A stretch of DNA of 64,000 nt, from positions 124,001-188,000 of the forward strand of contig CP036434.1 of assembly GCA_007751475.1 (NCBI GenBank), read 5' to 3'. The stretch's first letter is position 1; every line of letters begins with the position of its first letter. This DNA is from Saltatorellus ferox. Its GTDB lineage: Bacteria > Planctomycetota > UBA1135 > GCA-002686595. The notes under the pieces were generated by a model that had not been told where the DNA came from, did no database searches, and was given only the letters and a program-made list of their open reading frames with translations. Made by a program: the position numbers and the translations under genes. Shown here piece after piece: positions 52,813 to 60,960 of the stretch.

Positions 52813-54192
52813 TCAAAAGGTCGTGCCGATGCCGACGTACAAGAAGTCGACGTCCTCGGCGGGGCCCGTGCCGGAGAGGCCATCGCCGGGCCAGAAGTGG
52901 CTGTAGCCGCCGTAGAGCTGGGTGTGCAGGTCGACCTTGTGGAAGGCCGTCAGGTCCAGCTCGGTCCCGACGTCCGAGGAGTCGAAGCCCGTGCGCGAGG
53001 GTGCGCCGCCCGCGTTGTAGAGGGCGTCGCTCGTTTCCATCAGACGGAAGTAGTGCGCGGCGACGCCGAGCTTGGTCTTATCACTCAGGGCCCACATGCC
53101 TCCGAGGCTCGTGTCCATGATGTTCTGGCGACCGACCGCATCGATGAAGCCGAAGTACGCGTGCCCGAGCGGAAAGAGCTGGTGGAAAGTGCCGACGTCG
53201 CCGCCGCTCTGGTCGTCGCCGCTGGCGGCGTCGAAGCCCACCCAGAGCCTCGGCGAGCCGGCCGCGCCCTCGGGCTTCCAGCCGAGCTGGCTTGCGACCG
53301 ACCAGGCGTTCACGTCGGCGTTGCCGACCTCGCCCGTTTGCCAGGCGAGCTCGACCTCGTAGTCGAGCCTGCGCGGCGCGTTACCGAACACCCTCGTGCC
53401 AAAGGTCACGCGCTCCTCGTTGCCGGTCGTTCCGTTGATCGAGACGTTCGTGCGTTCGTTGGCGAGCGCAAACAACTCGATCCCCGGAAGTCCGCCTAAG
53501 GGCTTCCGATGGGCGTACAGGCCCCAGAGCGTCTGATCGTCGTCCGGCGTGTTGAAGCTGGTCTTGTTCACGGGGACGAACACCGTGGCGAGACCGGTGA
53601 TGGACCAGGGGCCTGTCGTCCATTCGGCCGTCAGGCCTTCCCAGGTGCGCAGCGTGTTGCCCCAGGGCAGCGGACTGACGAGGCGCTGGGCACCGAACAG
53701 CAGCATCTGACGACCTGGCCTCAGGCGCAGCGTGCCTTCGCCCACCCTGAACTTCACGTCGACGAAGGCTTGCTGGAGGTCGACGGTGTCGAGGTCGAGC
53801 GGGCGGCGGCCGCCCGGGAGATCCCGGTCGGTGGCCTGCGCCGTCTTGCCTTCCACGAAGACGCGCACGTGCTCGCCGAGGTGCAGGTCAGCGTGCGCGA
53901 GGGCCCGCGAAACGGTGAACGCGTCATCGTTCGGCTTCGCGAAGCCGAAGTTCTTCCACGACTCGAAGCGCGCCTCCAGTCTGCCGCCGAGGCTGAGCCA
54001 GATGCGGCCATCCTCGGAGAGCTTCATGTGCTTGATCCGGTCGAACGCGTCCTCGGTCTCGTCAGCGACGAAGAACCTGGACCAGTCCTCGTGCTGTCGC
54101 AGGAACGAATACGCGGGGCGGACGCTCTCCAGGGACTCCTGGGCGAAGGTCGTGCCTATGGACAGGCAGGCGGTCAGTGTCCAGAGTCTCAT
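52813..54192 (-). CDS. outer-membrane porin, alginate-export family-like
   Basis: 459 residues from ATG 54192 with a signal peptide (LWTLTACLSIGTTFAQ). The mature part alternates polar/hydrophobic strands, with typical family segments (WLSLGGRLEARFESWKNFG, LRLRPGRQMLLFGAQRLVS, RTWEGLTAEW) and ends in aromatic Phe, as outer-membrane barrels do. It probably forms an 18-strand barrel for an anionic or hydrophobic solute. Start overlaps the previous stop (ATGA). Confidence 0.8.
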   Translation of the reverse strand: MRLWTLTACLSIGTTFAQESLESVRPAYSFLRQHEDWSRFFVADETEDAFDRIKHMKLSEDGRIWLSLGGRLEARFESWKNFGFAKPNDDAFTVSRALAHADLHLGEHVRVFVEGKTAQATDRDLPGGRRPLDLDTVDLQQAFVDVKFRVGEGTLRLRPGRQMLLFGAQRLVSPLPWGNTLRTWEGLTAEWTTGPWSITGLATVFVPVNKTSFNTPDDDQTLWGLYAHRKPLGGLPGIELFALANERTNVSINGTTGNEERVTFGTRVFGNAPRRLDYEVELAWQTGEVGNADVNAWSVASQLGWKPEGAAGSPRLWVGFDAASGDDQSGGDVGTFHQLFPLGHAYFGFIDAVGRQNIMDTSLGGMWALSDKTKLGVAAHYFRLMETSDALYNAGGAPSRTGFDSSDVGTELDLTAFHKVDLHTQLYGGYSHFWPGDGLSGTGPAEDVDFLYVGIGTTF

Positions 54193-54701
54193 ACGGGTGA
54201 GTCTCCCGAAGGAGGTACGGCGGGTAGCAGGTAAGTGCGCGAGGCCAAGAAGATCCGCAGCCAGATGGCGACCGCGGCGAGAAAGGGAATGGCGTACCAG
54301 ACGAGGTACAGGCGCCCCATACCGGGCGGCGTGACGTCGACGTCGAGTTCGATCTCGCCCAGCGCCTTCCCGCCATCCATCAGGCTGAAGGTGAGCGTCC
54401 ATGGCCCCTGCTGCTCGAACGGGAGCGTGCCGATCTGCTGATAGGGAGCCCGTGCTTGCGGATCAACACTGATGGCGCTGACCTCGGTCTCCGCTGCGCC
54501 ACGGAAGAGGGCGCGTGCTTCAACCTGAACGTCGCCCGTCGGTGGGTCGAGGTAGTAGTAGAACGTCCCTTCTCCCACGTCCGGGTCCGCCCAGATCGAC
54601 AGTGTGATCGAACCCATGACCTCGTCGACGCAGATGGGGTAGGGCGGTCCATCGTGGGCGAGCGCCAGCGGTGCGAACGCGGAGAACGCCGCGAGCCACA
54701 T
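54189..54701 (-). CDS. exported protein with C-terminal membrane helix, FixH/YtkA-like
   Basis: 170 residues. Signal peptide (WLAAFSAFAPLALA), then a beta-sandwich (SITLSIWADPDVGEGTFYYYLD, PWTLTFSLMDGGKALGEIELDVDV) and a C-terminal helix (LVWYAIPFLAAVAIWLRIFL). The sandwich resembles FixH/YtkA-like domains found in oxidase and copper-related operons. Precise role unknown. It lies 17 bp after the polyferredoxin gene. Confidence 0.65.
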   Translation of the reverse strand: MWLAAFSAFAPLALAHDGPPYPICVDEVMGSITLSIWADPDVGEGTFYYYLDPPTGDVQVEARALFRGAAETEVSAISVDPQARAPYQQIGTLPFEQQGPWTLTFSLMDGGKALGEIELDVDVTPPGMGRLYLVWYAIPFLAAVAIWLRIFLASRTYLLPAVPPSGDSPV

Positions 54702-54718
54702 GCCTGAAGTCCTGACGT

Positions 54719-56209
54719 TCAAAGGAAGGTCCCTCTCATTTCCATGGGCTGTGCGAGTAGCCAGAGCGCGGTGCACGCATAGACGAGATGCAGTCCCGCC
54801 CAGGGCCGGAATGCGCGCGCGCGATGAACGCCGAAGTCGCGCTCGGCGAGGCTCCAGGTCACGGCGAGGGAGCCGATCAGTCCGAAGAGGACGAAGCCGA
54901 CTTCGATCGGCCAGACCCACGCCTCGTGGAGACCGCCCAGGCCCCACTGCGGGCGGCCCAGTCCGGAAAGTCCGTGCCTCTCGGCCGCGTGCTGAGCCAC
55001 CGGGATGAAGGTCCAGAGGCCCGTCAAGAAGTGGAAGCAGTAGTGCGCCAGCCAGACGCCGAAGCCGAGCGGTGCCAGGGTGAAGCTGAAGCGGCGCGCG
55101 TGGGAGAAGGCGCGCGCCAGCGCTCCCGCTTGCGGCTCTTGACCGGACTTTCGATCCGCCAGCCAGGCCGTGGCGCCGACGGTGATCAGCGGCAGGACGG
55201 CGAGCCCCAGGACGAACAGGATGCCGAGAATGACGAAGTCGCTCTCGGTTCCGAGGCGAGCCGCCATGCAGCGCTGAAGCGCATACACGGGGCCGACCAT
55301 GCCGAACGCGTTGAGCAGCGCGCCGAAGGCGAAGACGACGGTCAACGCCGCGAGATCGCTTCGGTTGGAGAGCCGCCCAAGACCGGAGCGCATCGGGTCC
55401 ACGCGGAGTTCTTCCGCGGGCAGCCGTAGCGCGACTGCGACGTTGTCTTCCGGGCAGGCATGGACGCAGTCCAAACAGAACGTGCAGTCGATGTTGCCCA
55501 CCTTGGCAGGCAGGAAGAGGTCGAGTTCGCAGCCGCGCTGGACCCTTCGAGGTGCGGTCGTGGAAGCAGCGGCAGGTGCTTCGAACGTTCCCTTGATGCA
55601 GTCCTTGGTGGTACAACTCTGGCAGACGGTGTGATCGCGCGCCTTGACCTCGAACGGGGAAAGCGTCGACGCGATGAAGTTGAACTGCCCGACCGGGCAG
55701 ACCCACTTGCAGAACGAGGCGCCGCGGAAGAGTGCATCGACGAAGAGCGCGGCCGCGAAGTAGGCGATGATCGCCCATGCGGTCGCCGCCGGGCTGGCCC
55801 AGAGATCGAGCCATTCGTAGGTGAACAGAGCGAGCGCGAAGAGCCCGAGTCCGATCCACTTCCGTCGGAGGACGCGGGGCCAGGTGCGCCTGGGCTCGCG
55901 GATGCGGCGGAAGAGTTCCCGCGGGAGCATCAGCGGGCAGCCCATGCAGAAGACGTTGCCCAGGAGCAGCAGTCCCAGGACGAGCGCACCGCGCCAGTAC
56001 ACCCAGACGAGCAGAGTCGAGAGGTTCTTCGGCGCGAGCTCTGGCCCGAACAGGCCTTCGACCACCAGGAGAGCGGCGAGGACGGCCATGACGCTCTGCA
56101 TGCCGAGGCGCGCGTGCTTCCAGCGCAGGAACCCACCGATCAGCGGGAGCCTGAGCCAGTCGAGCCGCGGGAGGGCGGTGTGGCCATGGGGACTGGGACG
56201 GAGGGACAT
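54719..56209 (-). CDS. polytopic 4Fe-4S membrane protein (NosR/CcoG/NapH-like)
   Basis: 496 residues from ATG 56209 with six to nine membrane helices. Two CxxxCP-type motifs are characteristic of NosR/NapH (FCMGCPLMLP and FCKWVCPVGQFNF). Two ferredoxin-like clusters follow (HTVCQSCTTKDC and CTFCLDCVHACPED). It likely passes electrons from the quinone pool or a cytoplasmic donor across the membrane. It is the probable redox core of this operon; no terminal reductase is recognisable nearby. Confidence 0.85.
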   Translation of the reverse strand: MSLRPSPHGHTALPRLDWLRLPLIGGFLRWKHARLGMQSVMAVLAALLVVEGLFGPELAPKNLSTLLVWVYWRGALVLGLLLLGNVFCMGCPLMLPRELFRRIREPRRTWPRVLRRKWIGLGLFALALFTYEWLDLWASPAATAWAIIAYFAAALFVDALFRGASFCKWVCPVGQFNFIASTLSPFEVKARDHTVCQSCTTKDCIKGTFEAPAAASTTAPRRVQRGCELDLFLPAKVGNIDCTFCLDCVHACPEDNVAVALRLPAEELRVDPMRSGLGRLSNRSDLAALTVVFAFGALLNAFGMVGPVYALQRCMAARLGTESDFVILGILFVLGLAVLPLITVGATAWLADRKSGQEPQAGALARAFSHARRFSFTLAPLGFGVWLAHYCFHFLTGLWTFIPVAQHAAERHGLSGLGRPQWGLGGLHEAWVWPIEVGFVLFGLIGSLAVTWSLAERDFGVHRARAFRPWAGLHLVYACTALWLLAQPMEMRGTFL

Positions 56210-56219
56210 GGACGCGGCC

Positions 56220-56654
56220 CTACTCTCCAGGCCCTGGGGCCGGCACCGAGTCTGGCGCCGCCGTCTTCGGAAGGTGGCGAACGCCGGGAACGTCGGAGAC
56301 GGTCTCGAACGCGCGGCCATCGTCTGTCTTACCTCGGACGAAGAGAATCCAGTCGCCGCCCATCGTGAACTCGAGGGTGGAGGTGAAGACGCCGTCGCCC
56401 TCGGGGTGGGCGCTCGCGAAGACCGGGACCATGCCCGCGTGGTTCATGGTGGCCTCCAGTTCGACGTCGGTGCACGCAGCGAGGTCTCCGCTGGCATCCG
56501 TCAGAGCAACCGTGCAGTGCACCGTGCCCACGTGCGGTGCCGGCTCGAAGCGGAGCGCGGCGCGGATTCCCTGCGTGCGATCGGTCGAATCGGAGCAAGC
56601 GCCGGTGAGCCACGCCGCGCCGGACGCGAGGAGCATGAGAGTCGAGGGACGCAT
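56220..56654 (-). CDS. FixH/YtkA-like lipoprotein
   Basis: 144 residues. Lipobox LTGAC. The mature part has the family's ATMNHAGMVPVFA and YTSTLEF.MGGDW-like segments (MNHAGM, then FTMGGDWILFVRG). Methionine/histidine residues in MNHAGM could bind copper. Its start overlaps the preceding stop by 1 bp; it ends 10 bp before the polyferredoxin start. Confidence 0.72.
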   Translation of the reverse strand: MRPSTLMLLASGAAWLTGACSDSTDRTQGIRAALRFEPAPHVGTVHCTVALTDASGDLAACTDVELEATMNHAGMVPVFASAHPEGDGVFTSTLEFTMGGDWILFVRGKTDDGRAFETVSDVPGVRHLPKTAAPDSVPAPGPGE

Positions 56655-57268
56655 CAGGACTTCCGGCTGGCGGGCGGCGTCCAGGCACACTTGCACCCCG
56701 TTCCGTGGGCCTCCTCTCCAGGGGGCGGGAACATGTGGAAGTACATCGCGAGCGCCATCGGAATGAAGACGATCGTGTTGTAGAAGAGGTGCAGCTCGAC
56801 GCGCGGGAACCACAGCTGGAGCACGCTCATGGGCACAGGGCGGCCGAAGAGGTTCTCGCCGTAGATCGCCTGGCCCTGGAGCAGCGCGTGCTCGATGTGG
56901 TGCCAGAACTGAATCCAGAACGCGATGTTCCACCAGACGCGCGACCGCCCCACGAAACCGGTGCGCAGGATCCAAAGGGCGACGAGCATCACGATCGCGT
57001 AGCCGTAGTGGAGCGCCTCGCTGGAGACGAGCCAGGGGAACCACAGACCCAGGATTCCGCGTGACTGGGGCACCGGCCAGCCGAGGGCGTAGATCTGAAC
57101 GGTCTGGGCAAGGTGCTCGGCCCAGTGGGCCAGCACGATGACGGCAAAGAACTGGAGGGCCGGTCGATGCCAGTCGGCGTTGAGTCTCTCCAGCAGCGGC
57201 GTGCGTCCGGGGCTCGCCGCCTGCGCGGGATCGGGCGCGGTGAGGCTGGGGTTCGAGAGGTTGGTCAT
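56654..57268 (-). CDS. His-rich multi-pass membrane protein of unknown function
   Basis: 204 residues with about five membrane helices. Two HxxEH motifs (HWAEH near 48-52 and HHIEH near 123-127) and further histidines (LHYGY, ELHLFYN) are well placed for binding metal or heme inside the membrane. I do not recognise the family. First gene of the operon, opposite the LysR gene, so it is the best candidate for the system-specific component. Confidence 0.65.
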   Translation of the reverse strand: MTNLSNPSLTAPDPAQAASPGRTPLLERLNADWHRPALQFFAVIVLAHWAEHLAQTVQIYALGWPVPQSRGILGLWFPWLVSSEALHYGYAIVMLVALWILRTGFVGRSRVWWNIAFWIQFWHHIEHALLQGQAIYGENLFGRPVPMSVLQLWFPRVELHLFYNTIVFIPMALAMYFHMFPPPGEEAHGTGCKCAWTPPASRKS

Positions 57269-57333
57269 GGGGTAGCGAGTGGGGCCGGGCCCTGCTGGGG
57301 GCAGAGGGCGTTGAGATGCTTGATCGGCGAACT

Positions 57334-57348
57334 ATAGCCGCAGCCTAT
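57334..57348. promoter_or_regulatory. LysR-type T-N11-A operator
   Basis: ATAG-N7-CTAT gives the T-N11-A dyad (T at 57335, A at 57347) typical of LysR regulators. It lies 66 bp upstream of the first gene of the minus-strand operon and about 150 bp before the LysR start. A second AT-rich dyad, GATA-N5-TATC, is at 57359-57371. Together they make a plausible divergent control region. Confidence 0.6.
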
Positions 57349-57496
57349 GGTGTGTGCCGATATTAAGTATCATTCGGGCGAATCCGTCTCGATCGAAGAC
57401 AGCGGGGCGCCCGCGGGGCGACTGAAGGGAGCCACTCGGATCGCGCGGGCGATGGAGTACGATCTGGAGCTGGCCAGCGACCCTGGCCGCTCCTCT

Positions 57497-58432
57497 ATGA
57501 GAGATCTATCGTCCGTCGAATTGCGGCACCTCCGAACCTTCGTCACGGTGGCCGACACCGAGAACTTCACGCGCGCGGCCGAGCGACTCGGGATCACGCA
57601 GCCCAGCGTTTCCATTCAGGTGAAGGAGCTGGAGAATGCGCTCGGAGCGCAGCTGTTCAGCCGCAACGGCCCCCGCGTCGCGCTGACGCCAGCGGGCCGG
57701 GCCTTCCGCGATCGGGCGATCCTGGCGCTCGCCAAGGTGAACGATGCGTGCCAGGCCGTTCAGGACACCGAAGACCTGGTGGCTGGACACCTGTCGCTGG
57801 GCGTCATCCCGCCGCTGAACGTTCCCTGGATGCCCCGGGTCCTGGGCAGGCTCTATCGCGAGCATCCCGGGATCGCGGTCACGCTGATCGAGAAGTCGGC
57901 CGACGACCTCGAGGGCACCGTCGAGAACGGTCGGTGCGACCTCGGCGTCGGCATTCTCTCCCACTCTTCACCGAACCTCCAGTACGAGGTCCTGCGCAAG
58001 GACGAGCTCGTTCTGCTCTCCGCGCCGGACGGACCTTTCGCTCGTCGTCGTAGCGTCAAGGCCGAGGAGGTCGGCAAGGAGCGCATCGTCGTCCTGCCCG
58101 AGAGTTACGTTCTGCGCCAGCTCACCACCGACACGTTCCGCGCGGCGCGTGTGCTGCCGCGGGTCGCCCTGGAGATCGACACGATCGACGCGCTTCTCGC
58201 CACGGTCGTGTCGAGCGGTCTCTCCACGCTGCTTCCGAGCGTCGTCCTGGAAGGTCGCGAGTCGCTCGGCCTCCGCTCGGTGGCGCTCGACGGCTGGGGG
58301 ACGGATCTGGACCTGGGGATCGTGTGGCCGAGCGAGGGCATCATCAGCGCGCCAGCCCGCGCCTTCGCGGAGATCCTGCGCGAGACGGTCGCGGTGAAGA
58401 AGCGTCGCAAGCGTTCCGCCCATCCTGGCTGA
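57497..58432 (+). CDS. LysR-family transcription regulator
   Basis: 311 residues from ATG 57497 (ATG 57452 is possible). N-terminal winged helix with the classic core (LRHLRTFVTVADTENFTRAAERLGITQPSVSIQVKELE) and the substrate-binding domain (LSLGVIPPLN, GRCDLGVGIL, LVLLSAPDGPFA), nearest in style to the CynR group. It is transcribed away from the eight-gene redox operon and very likely controls it. Effector unknown. Confidence 0.88.
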   Translation: MRDLSSVELRHLRTFVTVADTENFTRAAERLGITQPSVSIQVKELENALGAQLFSRNGPRVALTPAGRAFRDRAILALAKVNDACQAVQDTEDLVAGHLSLGVIPPLNVPWMPRVLGRLYREHPGIAVTLIEKSADDLEGTVENGRCDLGVGILSHSSPNLQYEVLRKDELVLLSAPDGPFARRRSVKAEEVGKERIVVLPESYVLRQLTTDTFRAARVLPRVALEIDTIDALLATVVSSGLSTLLPSVVLEGRESLGLRSVALDGWGTDLDLGIVWPSEGIISAPARAFAEILRETVAVKKRRKRSAHPG

Positions 58433-58488
58433 CCCCGAGTAGTTCGGTCAGCCGGAGCGCGTTTCTTCGCGGGCGACCGGGGCTTCGT

Positions 58489-59208
58489 TCAGGTCGCGAC
58501 GGGTACCAGCGCTTCGACGATCATCCCGCCGCCCGATCGGCGGACGATCTTCAGGCTTCCGCCAGCCTCCCTCAGGAGACCGGTCGCGACCTGCAGGCCA
58601 AGGCCTCGTCGGCCTCGGTCCGCCGGGAGTGGTGCGGGGATGTCCTCCGCGTCGAAGCCGGTGCCACGATCCGACACCCGGAAGGAGACGAAGGACTTCT
58701 CGCTGGCGACCTCCGGCGGGGCCTCACCGGATCCCTGTTGAGGGGGGCGAGGAGTCACGAGATCCAGCGTCAGCTCCACTTCCTTGTCAGGCTCGCTCGC
58801 CTGCTGCGCATTTCTGACCAGATTCGTCAGCACACGAAGGAGGTGAACCCTCGGCATGTTGATTCGGGCAGAGCTGCAGCGGGGCCGGAGGGTCAGGCTG
58901 AATCGCTCTGCCGCATCGAAGAGCTCGGCGAATGCGGCCACATGCTCCGTCACGTAGGGCGCAGGAGCGAACGCACCGTCGACGCCCTTCGCGGCGGAAA
59001 GGCTCGCGATGGCGATCGTATCGTTCACCACGCCGTTGAGCTGTTCCAGGAGCCTTTCGGTTCGATGGACGTCTCCTGACTGCAGCGACGCTTCTGACTT
59101 CTGCACCAGCGACGACACCGTCATCAAAAGGTTGCGGAGATCGTGCAAAATCGCTTCGGGCCGCCCGGGATCGGCGGTCAGGTTCAGTTTGTGTTCGGCG
59201 CCTCGCAT
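58489..59208 (-). CDS. soluble sensor histidine kinase
   Basis: 239 residues, no membrane helix and no sensor domain. The H box is AILHDLRNLLMTVSSL; HATPase_c has an N box (LTNLVRNAQQAS), G1 (DRGTGF) and G2 (GRRGLGLQVA). It is divergent from a NarL-type response regulator at 59420, which is its probable partner. Input may come through protein partners. Confidence 0.82.
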   Translation of the reverse strand: MRGAEHKLNLTADPGRPEAILHDLRNLLMTVSSLVQKSEASLQSGDVHRTERLLEQLNGVVNDTIAIASLSAAKGVDGAFAPAPYVTEHVAAFAELFDAAERFSLTLRPRCSSARINMPRVHLLRVLTNLVRNAQQASEPDKEVELTLDLVTPRPPQQGSGEAPPEVASEKSFVSFRVSDRGTGFDAEDIPAPLPADRGRRGLGLQVATGLLREAGGSLKIVRRSGGGMIVEALVPVAT

Positions 59209-59419
59209 GGCGCGAACATGATCACCAGCGGGCGTCTGCGCACTCGGTCACGAATCTCCTAGTTCCTTCCTAGGGGCCGCAGGGTGGCATCCACGGGAAA
59301 AGAGCGAGTCCCGCGACTCGGAAACGCCCCCGTGCACGGACGCCAGGTTCTATCATCTACCAGGCCGTGCCGCTTCGACGCAGGTAGTCGATCCTCGTCC
59401 GCCCATTCCGTCCCTACCC

Positions 59420-60079
59420 ATGCCCCAAGACGAAGAACAGCAACCCATGGTGCGGCTCGTCCTCGCCGACGACCACCGGATCTTCCTCGAAGGCCTGGAG
59501 CGGCTTCTGGAGTGTGATTTCGAAATCGTCGGGCGCGCCGAGGACGGCGAGCAGCTCGTGGAAGTCGCGCTGGCCACGCGGCCGGATCTGATCGTCACGG
59601 ACTACTCCATGCCGAAGCTGACCGGGCTCCAGGCGATCGAGAAGATCCGACGCGCCGGACTCCGTCCGAGGGTGATCATCCTGACCATGCACCTCGATCC
59701 AGAGTACGCCTCCGAGGCGATCGAGCGCGGCGTGGACGGCTACGTTCTCAAGCAGGCGGCGTCCACCGAGCTCGTCTCGGCGATCGAGGAGTCGATGCGA
59801 GGGGGGCGCTGGCTTTCACCTTCGCTCGCGATGAAGATGTTCGATTACGAGCAGGCTGCAGGCGGGGCGCCGGTCGACCCCATCTCGAAGCTGACGAGCC
59901 GCCAGAAGGAGATCTTGACCATGCTGGTCTCCGGCAAGATCGCCAAGGAGATCGCGGCCGAGCTGCACATCTCCCGAAAGACCGTCGAGTACCACAAGTA
60001 CCGGATGATGGGGGAGCTGGGCGTGGCGACGTCCGCCGAGCTCATCAAGCTCGCGGTCCAGGGCGGCCTCGGCGTCTGA
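59420..60079 (+). CDS. NarL/FixJ-type response regulator
   Basis: 219 residues. Receiver domain 11-125 with acidic pocket (LADDH), phospho-acceptor Asp in LIVTDYSMPK, and the conserved Thr and Lys (ILTMH, VLKQA). LuxR-type helix-turn-helix at about 152-210 (LTSRQKEILTMLVSGKIAKEIAAEL). Probable partner of the histidine kinase encoded divergently. Targets unknown. Confidence 0.92.
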   Translation: MPQDEEQQPMVRLVLADDHRIFLEGLERLLECDFEIVGRAEDGEQLVEVALATRPDLIVTDYSMPKLTGLQAIEKIRRAGLRPRVIILTMHLDPEYASEAIERGVDGYVLKQAASTELVSAIEESMRGGRWLSPSLAMKMFDYEQAAGGAPVDPISKLTSRQKEILTMLVSGKIAKEIAAELHISRKTVEYHKYRMMGELGVATSAELIKLAVQGGLGV

Positions 60080-60105
60080 ACCTGCGGCGGGCAATGCTCC
60101 GAGGC

Positions 60106-60825
60106 TCAGGCCTCCGCCTGACGCTTCTTCCGCCGGCGCATGTTCAAGACCTCGTTGAACATGCTGAAGCCCATCGCGGCATAGATGTACCCGCGCGGAA
60201 AGTGCTGCTGGAGTCCGTCGGCCACCAGCGCGACGCCCACGAGCAGAAGGAACGACAGCGCGAGCATCTTCACGGTGGGGTGACGCTCGATGAACCCTGT
60301 GACCGATTTCGCGGCCGCGATCATGAAGACGATCGCCACGCAGACCGCCGAGATCATGACGGAGACCCGATCGGCCATGCCGACGGCGGTGATCACGGAG
60401 TCGAGCGAGAAGACGAGGTCAAGCAGGAAGATCTGCACGAGCGCCGAGAGGAAGGTCGTGGAGGCCGTGACGTCCTGGAACTCCTCGTCGGGGCCCTCGG
60501 TCTCCTCGTGGATCTCACGGGTTGCCTTGTAGATCAGGAACAGCCCGCCGATGAGCAACACGAGGTCGCGCCCGGAGAACGTCCGCCCGAAGACCTCGAA
60601 GAGCGGGTCCGTCAGTCCCATGACCCAGGCGATCGATAGCAACAGGGCGACCCGTCCGACCAGCGCCAGGAGAAGCCCGATGGTGCGCGCGCGCGCACGC
60701 TGGTCCTCGGGCAGCTTCTGCGTGACGATCGACAGAAAAACGAGGTTGTCGATCCCGAGCACGACCTCGAGGGCCGTGAGCGTGATGAAAGCCGCCCAGG
60801 CGTCCGGGTGAAAGATCCAGTCCAT
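60106..60825 (-). CDS. TerC-family integral membrane protein
   Basis: 239 residues from ATG 60825. Seven helices with the family motifs LEVVLGIDNLVFLSI (with acidic residues in the membrane) and LDLVFSLDSVITAVG. TerC/Alx-type proteins are linked to metal (Mn) efflux and to tellurite resistance. Stands alone; divergent from lutB. Confidence 0.9.
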   Translation of the reverse strand: MDWIFHPDAWAAFITLTALEVVLGIDNLVFLSIVTQKLPEDQRARARTIGLLLALVGRVALLLSIAWVMGLTDPLFEVFGRTFSGRDLVLLIGGLFLIYKATREIHEETEGPDEEFQDVTASTTFLSALVQIFLLDLVFSLDSVITAVGMADRVSVMISAVCVAIVFMIAAAKSVTGFIERHPTVKMLALSFLLLVGVALVADGLQQHFPRGYIYAAMGFSMFNEVLNMRRRKKRQAEA

Positions 60826-60960
60826 GGGGCGAGAGCTGAACCGTTCTGGCTCAGCAGCTTCTGAATAAGGGGTGAAGGGGAGGCCAGCAGGTGGCGGCGC
60901 GTCCTGATAGTGTGGTGGCCGCCTGGAAGGGTAGCGTCCACGCCCACCGAGCCCACCCCC

